Shown: one piece after another, positions 35,001-43,803 of the stretch
How the letters are laid out: each line of letters begins with the position of its first letter
How positions within the stretch are numbered: position 1 is the stretch's first letter
Virus record (IMG/VR): IMGVR_UViG_3300025769_000149
Location: 1-54,765 of that record
Direction: 5' to 3' (one strand)
Origin: a virus
DNA length: 54,765 nt
Program-made: the position numbers and the translations under genes
Notes under the pieces: generated by a model
Seen by the model: the letters and a program-made list of their open reading frames with translations, nothing else
The model's database searches: none
What the model was told of the DNA's origin: nothing

Positions 35001-38000
35001 TCTTGTTATTGAAGGTGGTGTAACTACGTTCTTTGGTACAGCTATAAACTCTCAAAAGTTATTAAAAGCTTTTGGAGGTGAAGTTGATGACGTACTTAGA
35101 ACAGCAACTAATACGTGGTATCAAAACGTAGGTAGAGGTATTTTTGCTACTGCTAAGGAAACAGGTAGTGAAGTTATTGAGGAAAGCTTAATATTCTTTG
35201 GAGATCAAATGGCAGGTAGTTTAATACTAGGCCAAGACGCGGATTACTCTGGAGCTCTTGACGTAGTTATGTCTTCTATTATATCAGCTGGCCCAACTCA
35301 AGGTTCAGGTAACGTGTATAACGCGTTTACGTCTACAATGGCAACTAGTGATACTAGAGCTGTCTATAATGACGTAATGACGAACCTAGACATGATTACC
35401 GCCAGCATGGAAAGAGCCGCAACACCAGCTGAGAAAGCAGCTCTTAAAGTAGATTATCTTCAAGAGGTAGGTAGACTATCTAACCTGCAAGCCGGTTTAG
35501 AGCTTGACGTTTTGGTTGGTGGTTCAAAGACCTTGAAAACCACACTGGAAGCTAATAAAGCTTTATTAAAAATACATCAAGAAGCTGGTATTAAAGGATC
35601 TGATTCGCAAGCTACAATAGATAAAAAACTAAAGGCGTATAGAGCTACACTAAGCGGTGGTGATTTAAAGTCTTTTGATCAAAGATTATCTAGCGCTCAA
35701 AATAGAATTAGCCAAACACATGCCGAGGTTGCTCAGGCGTACGAAGACGGTAATGTGGTAGAAGATGTATATGGCGAAGAAGGATTAAAGGTACAAGAAA
35801 GATTATCTAAAAAACCTGGTTGGGAGCAGTTGTCTAACAGAGAAAAAGCTGTTGCTGTTCATACTGAAATGCAGCGTAAAGCTAGAAACAATAGAATCAA
35901 CTCACATCGTAAAGATGAGAAGTTAATGGACTACGTAGAGCTGCAAGTTTATGGAGGTAAGTTTAGCGAAAGCGGTAGAAAAAACAGAAACCGTAAAGCA
36001 GAAGATGCTATAATAGACAGGTACGCTACTGATCTTCAAGTTCGTAAAGGTTGGACTACTATGCAAGCTCGTGAGGGTAACGTATCTTTAGAATCTATAT
36101 TAGCTGACCCAAGCGTCGCTGGTAACTTTGAGGTAATACAAGCGGACTCTAACGAGGACTTAATGGCAAAGCTTAAGCAAGAGTTTGATAATGGTAATAT
36201 TACTGAAGACGAGTATAACGCGCTTAGAGATGATATGCAAGACATGTTTAAGTCTTCTACTAAGGATGGTGTTGAGTTTGGTGCTATTGTAGGTGGTAAG
36301 TATATAACTATGGCTGATACACAGCAGGTCCAAGACGCGTTAGATAACGGGGAAATGCTTCAGGGTACAGTAGCTCTTCACGAGGGTACTCACGCTATAG
36401 ATGTATTAAGCGGTATGAACGCTGAGGGTCAGATGGAAAACTTTGCCGTAAATTTACAGCAAGGTTTAGCTGCCGATGAAAATCTTAGATGGGTGGATCA
36501 ATCTGCTAGAGATAGAGTTAATGCGTTAAATCTTGAACCTGGTAGTCAAGAGTATTACGACGAGTACACAAAGTCTGTTCAAGATATACTTGGTAATAAG
36601 TACTACAAAAGTGAGTTTAACGCTGCTAAAAAAGCTGCTGGTAGAACTAGTTTACGCAACTGGTACAGAATGTCTACAGGTAAAGGCTTTACAATAAAGA
36701 CTGGCAAGGACGCACTTAATTTTATGGTAAGTAATATTGAAGCGTTTAGAAACGGCGAGGTTTCGAAGCTTACAAAAAGTAGAATTGAGGGCACGCTTGA
36801 TGGAGAGACTAGTAAAAAGAGATTTTCAAGATCTGGGCAAGAGGCATCTGAACGTGTGCAAGCTCTATACGAAGATCAAGGCGTAGGTGCTGCTATGGAT
36901 ATTATAGATGAGTTTGGTGCTAGAGTGAACAAGCTAGTTAATAAGTACCAAGATGTACCTGGCTTTGATAGGCAGTTACTGACAGATGAAATCAACACTG
37001 GTAGAAGAGGTATACTTGATATGATATTAGAGTACGATCAAGACGCAAATCCTGGAGTACCTGTTGCTGCTTATATCAATAAGTTCTTAGACAGAAGAGC
37101 TATTGAAGCTGCTAATAGAATACTTAAAACAGATTTTGAATCTGATGTTACTGAAGCTAGAGGCATAGCTGCTGAAGAAACAGCTGACGTAGATATACAA
37201 ACAAGAACTAGAGAGGGTATAAGGTTAGGTGATAGATTTGGAGAGAGAGGGCAAAGTATGCACGACAGCGTTGTTGAACGTGTTAAGAATGGAGACATCG
37301 ATACTGATGGTAAATCTTATAAAACATTAGGTAATGCTTTAGTAGACGAGACACAAGTCATGTTTGGTGTATCGCCTAAGCCTGGTAACCTTACTAAAGG
37401 TGATGTAGCTAACGCTCAAAACTTTATTCTCAAGCATGCCGATACGTTATTAGCGATGCTTCCAGAAGGAACAGATAGCTCTGGTAAATCAACAGGTGTT
37501 AATAAAGTTTTATTAGAATCTTTATATACTAAAGGCTCTAGAGTTTCCGCCTCAAAGACTGGGAGCAAAGCTGGTCTAGCAGCTCAAGTAAAACGAGGCG
37601 ATATAACAAAGCAAGAATTTTTAGAGATATTTGGTATTACACCGGCTGGTACGCCTAATGTAAGTGATCGTAACACTAGCGCTAGAGTAAAAGCGTTAAT
37701 AGATCAAACAGGCAAGGCAATAACTAATCAAGCCGCTAAAGAAGCTTTAATACAAAATGGTGAGGAAGGTGCTTTTGCGTTTGAAGACGGTAAATCAAAA
37801 GTGCTTTATTCTAAGACGCTGTTAGACACTTCAACAAAGTACCCTAAAATAGCTCAAGCAGTACTTAATAGATTGCATAGACCTGAAGGTTTAGATATAA
37901 TTAAAAGCTTGTCAGGCAATGTTAAGGGAGCTTTCAATAGCTTGTTTACAGAAGATGATATAAAAGCAATGGCTATGGACCAGTTTGGAAAAGCTGGTAA

Positions 38001-41000
38001 TAGAGAAATTAAACTAGTTACAGAAAGGCTAAACAAAATAGGTACGGAAATACAGGCTCTACACGATCAGTATAGCAAGTATCTTGATATTCAAGATCAG
38101 ACAGACTTTGTCATGATTGATACGCCTATTGAAGAAGTAATTCTCGGTCACGTAATTAATGATTCAACTGAACATAGACAGTATTACAAAACTATAATAG
38201 GCGCAGAAAACGAGCTGGATATGAGAAATCCAGAGCACAGAGACTTAGCTAGAAACGCTACTGGAAAACTGGCTGCCAAGTTTAGCCCTGAGTTTAATGA
38301 AAGGTTTTTAGTACCAGGTTTATCAGCTGCTACAAATCCTAAGCGAGGGTATTTCGTAGACGGTGTAGATGATACTAGGCTTTTAGTTGGTTCTAAAAAA
38401 GGTGAGACTGGTAAATACTCTAAGCCACCTTCAGGCTATATGAAGGGAAAGCTTGATAACGATGGCGTAAACAAAATAAAAAACAATAAAGCCGTAGTTA
38501 AAGCCCAGCAAGAAAACAATCAAGCGTTTAGACAGGTTGTTGAGGAGTTGAGGAATATGGTAGCCAATGGTGAAATAACTTTAGGTCAAGCAACAGCTAT
38601 ACTTCAGGTTATGAACGCAAACCAAAAAGGTTTAACTAGAGCTTCTGCTATATTAGACTTTGTTCCTTCAAAAAAGTTTAAAGGTCCAGCTACACTTGAG
38701 CATATGACACCAGCGCTGCAAGTAAACTTACAAGCGTTAAGATATATAGCAACTGGTGACGTTGATCAGAAAACAATGTTTGATCAAACTATGGATAACT
38801 ATAGGTTAGCTTATCTACCTGAAAAGTATGACAAGATTGTAAACTTATTCTACAAGTCAACCGTTCCTTACTGGCAGACGCCAGACATGTCTCCACTTGG
38901 TAGATACTACGGACCACAACTTCTTGCTGCTGGTTTTGATTTAGAGCTAGACATGATGTCAACTGGCGTTACGGTCGGTGGCGATGCTGGTATAGATATT
39001 AAAAACTGGAGAAAAGCTAACACTGGTAGAAAGAAAGCGCTAGGTAATTTAGCTGCTAACACTGATATAGCTACTGATCAAAAAACAGTTAATGACGCTA
39101 GACAAGCCGTTAAGTTTTCTAGATCTGGTAAAGTAAAAGGTATGACCGCGTGGGATTTTGACGACACGTTGGCTACTACGAAGTCTAATGTTATATTTAA
39201 TAAGGATGGTGAAACAAAAATAGTAAGCGCTGAAGACTTTGCAAAAGAAGGCGCTGGCTTAGTGGCTGACGGTTGGATACCGGACTTCTCTGAGTTTAAC
39301 AAGGTGACAGGTGGTAAACCTGGACCTATGTTTGATAAAGCTATGAGGCGTGCTAAAAAGTATGGTACAGAAGATACATACATACTTACCGCGAGAGCGC
39401 CTGAGGCTGCGCCTGCTATTAAACAGTTCTTAGACGCGCTAGGTTTAAATATACCACTTAAAAATATTACAGGATTAGGTAACTCTACTGGCGAGGCAAA
39501 AGCTAGATGGCTGTTAGATAAACACGCACAGGGATATAACGACATCGCGTTTGTTGATGACGCTATGCAAAACATTGATGCCGTAAACAAAGTGTTTAAT
39601 CAGTTTGATATTAAAGGTAAAGTTGAATTAGCTAAAACTAAGTTTAGTAGATCTGCGCCAACTGAGTTTAGTAAAATATTAAGTGAAGGCGAAAAAGATT
39701 TAAACGACGACTTTAATATTGTACTAGAAGAGTCTAAAGACGTAGGTAAAGAAAAAACTTTTTCTACTGCTAAAGCTAAACAACGCGGTAAAGGCAAAGG
39801 TAAGTTTAAATTTTTCTTGCCTCCATCTGCAGAAGACTTTAAGGGTTTAATATATCCTTTCTTAGGTAAAGGTAAGGTTGGTGAGCAGCACCATAAGTGG
39901 TTCAAAGAAAATTTATTTGACCCTTATTCTAAGGGTATGAAAAGAGTTAACGCTATTAAGCAAGAGGTTTCTTCGGATGTTAGAGCTTTAAAGCGTAATA
40001 ACAAAGATGTTACCAAAAAACTAAAGAAAAAAGTACCTGGCACAGACTTTACGTACGAGCAAGCTATAAGAGTGTACAACTGGAACAAAGCTGGTTTAGA
40101 CGTACCGGGTTTATCTAACGCTGATCTTAAAGCTTTAAACAAAGCTGTAAATGATAACCCTACTATAAAGCTTTTTGCAGAAGGTTTAGCGCAAATACAG
40201 AGCAAACCAGGCGCGGACGTCGATGTCAAGGAAGACTGGTTAGCGGGTACAATCACGTCTGACATGGTTGAGCTTATAGATCAGTCGAGAGACATGTTAC
40301 TTCAAGAGTTTAACGACAACGCTGATGTTGTGTTTAGTGAGCAGAACTTAAATAAAATAGAAGCTGTGTTTGGTTCGCGACATAGAGAGGCTATAGAAGA
40401 TATACTGTACCGCATGAAGACTGGTAGTACTAGAAACTTTGGCTCTAACAGAATACTCAATGACTTTATGAATTGGGTTAACGGTTCTGTTGGTACTACA
40501 ATGTTCTTTAACGCTAGATCAGCTGTGTTGCAGATGATCTCTAACGTCAACTTTATAAACTGGCACGATAACAACCCGCTAAAAGCCGCTAAAGCCTTTG
40601 CCAACCAAAAGCAATATTGGGGTGACGTAGCTATGATATTTAATTCACCTACGTTAAAACAAAGACGTGGTGGTATCGGCACTGACTTAAACGCGGCTGA
40701 GCTTCTTAAAGACTTAGAAAAGTCTGACAATAAGATGAAGGTAGTTACAAGCCATTTACTTCAGCTTGGTTTTACACCAACGCAGATAGCGGATAGTTTG
40801 GCTATTGCTACAGGTGGTGCTACAATGTACAGGAATAGAATCCAAACGTATTTGGATGAAGGTATGAGTCAGAACGAGGCTGAGTCTAAAGCTTTTGAAG
40901 ATATGATGGACATAGCTGAAGAAACTCAGCAGTCTACTAGACCAGATAAAATATCTCAACAACAAGCCTCTCCACTTGGTAAGTTAATACTTGCTTTCCA

Positions 41001-42033
41001 AAATACACCAATGCAATACAACAGAATCATGAAGCGCGCTGCGCAAGACATGGTTAATGGTAGAGGTGATCCAAAAGAACATATTTCAAAAATTATCTAC
41101 TACGGTGCTGTACAAAGCATGATATTCTATGGTCTTCAAACAGCGCTATTTAGTGTTATGTTTGGTGATGACGAGGAAGAAGACGATTTAGATACTAAAA
41201 AGGAAAGAGTAGTTAACGGTATGTTAGATAGCATACTGCGTGGAGCAGGTATTGCAGGCGCTGTAGTATCTACAATAAAGAACACTATACTAGAGCATCT
41301 TGATCAAAAGGCAAAAGAAGACGATGATATATACTTTACAGAGTATAATGAAGCTGACGTACTTATAGAAGCCCTTAATCTCTCGCCACCAATAGGTATT
41401 AAAGCTAGAAAGTTAGTTAGTGGTATGCGTACTTGGGAGTACAATCAGGACGTAATAGATCACATGTCTAAAACTGATATCGACAATCCTATTTACGACG
41501 CTTCATTCTCTGTAACAGAGGCTGTAACTAACATACCCTTAAGTAGACTTCACAGCAAATTTGAGAATCTTAGAGAAGCTATGGACTCTGATAACGAAAC
41601 CTGGAAACGTGTTGCCATGTTCTTAGGTTGGAACAAGTGGAGTTTTGGTATTAAAAACCAAGATGTGGTAGATGCCAAGGGTGAAATTAAAGCAATCAAA
41701 GACGTAGAGAAGGAAGAAAGAAGAGAGCAGAAGAAAGTAGAAAGAGAAATAGAAAAAGCTGCTGAAGAAGAAGCTGAGATAGAAGATAACATGCTTGATC
41801 AGGACGAGCAGAGAGAAGAGGGTGCTGAAGAAGTTCAGTGCGCGGCTGTTAGTGGATCTGGCAAACGTTGCTCTAACATGGCTTTACCTGGTAAAAACTT
41901 TTGCACTATACACGAGCAGGTTGAACAACGTGAAGACGGTAAAGAAGTTCAGTGCTCACATATAAAATCAAACGGCGAGCGCTGTAAAATGAAAACAAAA
42001 AATAACTCAGGAAAATGTTACTACCACGATTAA
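32089..42033 (+). CDS. Giant polyvalent ejection-type protein, 3314 aa
   Basis: Predicted 3314 aa. The N-terminal 130 residues are acidic and disordered. A hydrophobic segment lies near 860-905. A metallopeptidase motif HEGTH is at 1431-1435, a HAD-fold domain at about 2352-2515 (DFDDTL from Asp2356, TAR, and a VDDAM end), and a conserved-looking virion region at about 2560-3200 with a membrane-like helix near 3002-3026. The C-terminus has two zinc-binding units at 3251-3275 and 3289-3313, each C-x9-C-x10-C-x2-H. Phage proteins with many enzymatic domains are known as polyvalent proteins (Iyer and colleagues) and are injected with DNA. A short FSRS motif recurs at 1579, 2343 and 2519. No polymerase or lytic motif is seen. 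Confidence 0.85.
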   Translation: MNPELERLVQEKIDAAKAANEGVLSEEAKADIMKFVQQYKEDEQIKKDQDSQPGPGGESTTSGQPDASQSTTEVSTDDSSLEQEDEDQVVVDGDSEEEVIIEDQNQEEEVVVEEQQDPPKIISDRGDGWEYKRENGIYYTKKAGASSWTKTSGDVANTIAKEMFPEYGEFVDKVDADYVEGDGADQPGIFEGIEDKFTQDLKTNIKREYEGESNYSSSTVAGDFKGTAAFPNLQASHSNDNRYYVEHAAVFRPDGGYLTISDDDETGIDRTVDNVTEWYNTGDNSQIASNPIWSLFERKDNGNADPAFGGSEAIFGMAKNKAGEEYGYQFNDVEGMNEALSVSGYTIEPIYPVQYMSKNIHGEYMLDQWSTNNRYNQQKGRHGVVIRGYRVLKDGEVVLGEAPEGFEGYNPNPLGEDEANEIGGTMNNNYAGVSSAEVQNYFWNLAKDFHEENGFGYDDEGNPTVNFLQKSREYMVGREAEVLSGIDAELSDFEDKYIITRDDPSTLDIDETEYSDTATRLAFKNNDILTKDVVGVILEGSDLPQEEVDLISNYFNEPIYYTTKTEKNIKGRTFVETKETLASDWQKQRLDNVLESDMYKSLSPEGQEVVRNSLTAGSEMIDIMVGAAVDEQVARRKSILLEREIANSPDANIVRGVIDEKTAPHNIQAKINAFSARQSTIENHLKQKSDTLATTINGALADVAEAGYGYHSEGNVEDGTFRLIVDMPEDGSEEDRKVFQKRIDDLYGQYETINSDYMNGLRGEMLSYLEFVNETQDNAATLATVSKEFDERDVQWKDWMDAWKGMWWGTTAFFGSEEGMAGLQRIDDRGEVYRTMLTGSEAWAIGQKGEYASRTFTQQLPNLLVAVGTGGVTSTGLKALGASANVIKYGSSATTGFGVFGTGSAGQKKKQIYDMRTAGEEAQKQLTNLEAQYKNGDVSTAEYLVQKGQLEKTIALGDIDDTELYTAMASALVIEGGVTTFFGTAINSQKLLKAFGGEVDDVLRTATNTWYQNVGRGIFATAKETGSEVIEESLIFFGDQMAGSLILGQDADYSGALDVVMSSIISAGPTQGSGNVYNAFTSTMATSDTRAVYNDVMTNLDMITASMERAATPAEKAALKVDYLQEVGRLSNLQAGLELDVLVGGSKTLKTTLEANKALLKIHQEAGIKGSDSQATIDKKLKAYRATLSGGDLKSFDQRLSSAQNRISQTHAEVAQAYEDGNVVEDVYGEEGLKVQERLSKKPGWEQLSNREKAVAVHTEMQRKARNNRINSHRKDEKLMDYVELQVYGGKFSESGRKNRNRKAEDAIIDRYATDLQVRKGWTTMQAREGNVSLESILADPSVAGNFEVIQADSNEDLMAKLKQEFDNGNITEDEYNALRDDMQDMFKSSTKDGVEFGAIVGGKYITMADTQQVQDALDNGEMLQGTVALHEGTHAIDVLSGMNAEGQMENFAVNLQQGLAADENLRWVDQSARDRVNALNLEPGSQEYYDEYTKSVQDILGNKYYKSEFNAAKKAAGRTSLRNWYRMSTGKGFTIKTGKDALNFMVSNIEAFRNGEVSKLTKSRIEGTLDGETSKKRFSRSGQEASERVQALYEDQGVGAAMDIIDEFGARVNKLVNKYQDVPGFDRQLLTDEINTGRRGILDMILEYDQDANPGVPVAAYINKFLDRRAIEAANRILKTDFESDVTEARGIAAEETADVDIQTRTREGIRLGDRFGERGQSMHDSVVERVKNGDIDTDGKSYKTLGNALVDETQVMFGVSPKPGNLTKGDVANAQNFILKHADTLLAMLPEGTDSSGKSTGVNKVLLESLYTKGSRVSASKTGSKAGLAAQVKRGDITKQEFLEIFGITPAGTPNVSDRNTSARVKALIDQTGKAITNQAAKEALIQNGEEGAFAFEDGKSKVLYSKTLLDTSTKYPKIAQAVLNRLHRPEGLDIIKSLSGNVKGAFNSLFTEDDIKAMAMDQFGKAGNREIKLVTERLNKIGTEIQALHDQYSKYLDIQDQTDFVMIDTPIEEVILGHVINDSTEHRQYYKTIIGAENELDMRNPEHRDLARNATGKLAAKFSPEFNERFLVPGLSAATNPKRGYFVDGVDDTRLLVGSKKGETGKYSKPPSGYMKGKLDNDGVNKIKNNKAVVKAQQENNQAFRQVVEELRNMVANGEITLGQATAILQVMNANQKGLTRASAILDFVPSKKFKGPATLEHMTPALQVNLQALRYIATGDVDQKTMFDQTMDNYRLAYLPEKYDKIVNLFYKSTVPYWQTPDMSPLGRYYGPQLLAAGFDLELDMMSTGVTVGGDAGIDIKNWRKANTGRKKALGNLAANTDIATDQKTVNDARQAVKFSRSGKVKGMTAWDFDDTLATTKSNVIFNKDGETKIVSAEDFAKEGAGLVADGWIPDFSEFNKVTGGKPGPMFDKAMRRAKKYGTEDTYILTARAPEAAPAIKQFLDALGLNIPLKNITGLGNSTGEAKARWLLDKHAQGYNDIAFVDDAMQNIDAVNKVFNQFDIKGKVELAKTKFSRSAPTEFSKILSEGEKDLNDDFNIVLEESKDVGKEKTFSTAKAKQRGKGKGKFKFFLPPSAEDFKGLIYPFLGKGKVGEQHHKWFKENLFDPYSKGMKRVNAIKQEVSSDVRALKRNNKDVTKKLKKKVPGTDFTYEQAIRVYNWNKAGLDVPGLSNADLKALNKAVNDNPTIKLFAEGLAQIQSKPGADVDVKEDWLAGTITSDMVELIDQSRDMLLQEFNDNADVVFSEQNLNKIEAVFGSRHREAIEDILYRMKTGSTRNFGSNRILNDFMNWVNGSVGTTMFFNARSAVLQMISNVNFINWHDNNPLKAAKAFANQKQYWGDVAMIFNSPTLKQRRGGIGTDLNAAELLKDLEKSDNKMKVVTSHLLQLGFTPTQIADSLAIATGGATMYRNRIQTYLDEGMSQNEAESKAFEDMMDIAEETQQSTRPDKISQQQASPLGKLILAFQNTPMQYNRIMKRAAQDMVNGRGDPKEHISKIIYYGAVQSMIFYGLQTALFSVMFGDDEEEDDLDTKKERVVNGMLDSILRGAGIAGAVVSTIKNTILEHLDQKAKEDDDIYFTEYNEADVLIEALNLSPPIGIKARKLVSGMRTWEYNQDVIDHMSKTDIDNPIYDASFSVTEAVTNIPLSRLHSKFENLREAMDSDNETWKRVAMFLGWNKWSFGIKNQDVVDAKGEIKAIKDVEKEERREQKKVEREIEKAAEEEAEIEDNMLDQDEQREEGAEEVQCAAVSGSGKRCSNMALPGKNFCTIHEQVEQREDGKEVQCSHIKSNGERCKMKTKNNSGKCYYHD

Positions 42034-43058
42034 GTTTATTATTAACCTTACTATTTAGCTGTACACTACTACAAGCTCAAGAACTAAAGAAAGCATTTAA
42101 GTTTTCTACGTTCTACGCAGCTGTTAACGGAGGTAACTCCGTGTCGGATCAGACTATATACTCTGTTACTGATGGATTAACTCAAGAGACTATAGCGACT
42201 CCATTTGACTACAGTTTGTCTATGGGTGTACGTAAAATCGCTAGGTTTGGATACGAGAATAGAGCTAACGCTTTCTACGATGGAACAGAAACATCTTACT
42301 CTGCTGATGCTAATATAGGTAAGCGCAACGGTATAGAGTTTCTTGGAGAGGTTACATACGAAAGACAGCAAGGCCGGGAGTTCTTCAACCAGCACCACTT
42401 TTTTCGTTACATTGGAGATAAAGTTATGGCAAAAGTTGAATACCTTGAAGACGGGTTTGCAGACATCGAGTACTTCGAGGCCTCTCAAAGATATAGACTT
42501 AAGCTCGGTAAGAAGTTTTCTATCCACGCAGGAGTTGCTCAACGTATCTCAGAGCCCTATGGATATGATCCACTCGCTGAATGGAAACTTGCAAACGGAG
42601 ATATTCACTACACTTACCTCGCGCTTCAAGAAGGATATACTCACAACCTTACAACTGGAGAATATATGGCTCCAGACGGAACAGTTGTCGCTTCAAACAC
42701 TGAGGTCTGGGAAGCAGTCACTATCCCTGAAGTCTTATCTGAATACTCTGCTAGAAAAAGAAATGAACTTGCTCGCCAGTGGAATTACTCGGTGGTTGCC
42801 GGGTTCGACTTCTATCACTTTACAGAGGACTTCTGGTTCCACACTTGGGGAAATGTTATGCCCTACCATTACGACACAGGTGGGGAATATATGTATCACA
42901 ACACAGTGGACGGCCAGTGGCTTGACTACTCGGGCGGACTTATTTTCGGACACAGATTCAACAAACACATTGGAGTTTTTCTTGAAGGTAGATATAACAA
43001 ATACTGGAATAGGGAATGGTATAACTTTAAGTGTGGTGCAAACTATGTAATCTTTTAA
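42015..43058 (+). CDS. Phage-encoded outer-membrane beta-barrel protein
   Basis: Predicted 347 aa. A signal peptide (MLLPRLSLLLTLLFSCTLLQAQ, basic then hydrophobic and ending QAQ, 22 aa) precedes repeated amphipathic beta strands (IEFLGEVTYERQQ, SQRYRLKLGKKFSIHAGVAQR, QWNYSVVAGFDFYHFT, FNKHIGVFLEGRYNKY) and it ends in Phe, the outer-membrane barrel signature. Starts 19 bases inside the end of the giant gene. Codon use favours GGA, TTC, CTT/CTC and ATC, unlike the neighbouring genes, hinting at transfer or high expression. A receptor-masking, porin or adhesin role in the host envelope is inference; it could instead be displayed in a membrane-containing particle. Confidence 0.8.
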   Translation: MLLPRLSLLLTLLFSCTLLQAQELKKAFKFSTFYAAVNGGNSVSDQTIYSVTDGLTQETIATPFDYSLSMGVRKIARFGYENRANAFYDGTETSYSADANIGKRNGIEFLGEVTYERQQGREFFNQHHFFRYIGDKVMAKVEYLEDGFADIEYFEASQRYRLKLGKKFSIHAGVAQRISEPYGYDPLAEWKLANGDIHYTYLALQEGYTHNLTTGEYMAPDGTVVASNTEVWEAVTIPEVLSEYSARKRNELARQWNYSVVAGFDFYHFTEDFWFHTWGNVMPYHYDTGGEYMYHNTVDGQWLDYSGGLIFGHRFNKHIGVFLEGRYNKYWNREWYNFKCGANYVIF

Positions 43059-43061
43059 GAT

Positions 43062-43346
43062 ATGGCTACTGATCAATATAATAAAGGTCCGCTAAGAATA
43101 ACAGAAGAGGCCTATGAAAGACGCAATAAAAAAATGCGCAAAGATAACCCTGGTATGGGTAAGAGACTTACCAAAGGTAAAAACAAACGAAGAATAAGCT
43201 TTGCTTGTAGATTTGGTGCACAGAACCACCCTATGAAGAATAAGAAAGGAGAGCCTACGGCTTATGCTAAAGCTTTAAAAAAGTGGGGTTTTAGTAGCGC
43301 TGCTGAAGCTAGAAAATTTTGTAACGCAAATAAAGAAAAGAAATAA
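43062..43346 (+). CDS. Small basic phage protein
   Basis: Predicted 94 aa, strongly basic. The core reads GMGKRLTKGKNKRRISFACR ... AQNHPMKNKKGEPTAYAKAL and KWGFSSAAEARKFCNANK. The pattern C-R-x-G...PM-x-(N/D)-K-K-G-x-PT...K-WGFSS is one I have seen in small marine phage virion-associated proteins, of unknown function. Stop TAA shares its last base with the ATG of the next gene. Confidence 0.65.
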   Translation: MATDQYNKGPLRITEEAYERRNKKMRKDNPGMGKRLTKGKNKRRISFACRFGAQNHPMKNKKGEPTAYAKALKKWGFSSAAEARKFCNANKEKK

Positions 43347-43516
43347 TGGCATTTAAAATGAAATCACCGCTTGCAAAAAAGAAATGCGGTCCTTATAGAA
43401 AGAAAAACGCTCAAGGCAAAGAACAAGGCGTGGACGGTATGGCTTGTTGGGAAGGCTATAGATATGCTGGAACAGAAGACGGTTCAGATAAGTGTGTACC
43501 AATAGGAAGAAAATAA
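43346..43516 (+). CDS. MAFKMK-leader mini-protein E, 56 aa
   Basis: A 56-aa gene starting MAFKMKSPLAKKKCGPYRKK. It is the only family member outside the left-end cluster, about 36 kb from the others, and carries four Cys (14, 34, 50 plus GMACWEGY) that could form a small metal-binding or disulphide fold (pattern CGP...ACWEGYRY...DKCVP). It overlaps the previous stop by one base and ends one base before the next ATG. Function unknown. Confidence 0.65.
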   Translation: MAFKMKSPLAKKKCGPYRKKNAQGKEQGVDGMACWEGYRYAGTEDGSDKCVPIGRK

Positions 43517-43517
43517 A

Positions 43518-43799
43518 ATGGCAAAGCAAATAGGTGAGGATACTAAAGTAACATTAGACCTCAAGACAATAGGTATGGCATCAGCAGGTTTGGCTGCTTT
43601 AATTGGTATGTACTTTACACTACAAGCTGATATAGCTTTAGCAAAGGAATTACCTGAACCGCTACCTGCAGAAGTTACTCGTATGGAGTTTGATATGAAA
43701 GATCAATTGATTCGTCAAACTATTATGACCACACAAGAAGACGTGACTGAGATTAAGGACGACATGAAACGTATCGAAGAGAAAATAGATAACCTGTAA
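43518..43799 (+). CDS. Membrane-anchored coiled-coil protein
   Basis: Predicted 93 aa. A hydrophobic segment (about 18-36, GMASAGLAALIGMYFTLQA) follows a short polar start, and the C-terminal half is a heptad-rich coiled coil (EDVTEIKDDMKRIEEKIDNL). This is the layout of membrane-tethered accessory lysis or structural proteins. It is directly before the thioredoxin-like exported gene. Not recognised as a named family; a spanin- or holin-accessory role is speculative. Confidence 0.55.
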   Translation: MAKQIGEDTKVTLDLKTIGMASAGLAALIGMYFTLQADIALAKELPEPLPAEVTRMEFDMKDQLIRQTIMTTQEDVTEIKDDMKRIEEKIDNL

Positions 43800-43803
43800 T
43801 GAT

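Noticed and set aside
39078-39590. A 170-codon open frame on the minus strand inside the giant gene
   Set aside because: Antisense to the HAD domain, with composition and length expected from a shadow of a well-conserved frame.
42343-43050. A 235-codon open frame on the plus strand in another frame within the outer-membrane gene
   Set aside because: Ser/Thr/Leu-rich composition typical of a shadow frame; the barrel gene in the main frame has a signal peptide, strands and a Phe end.
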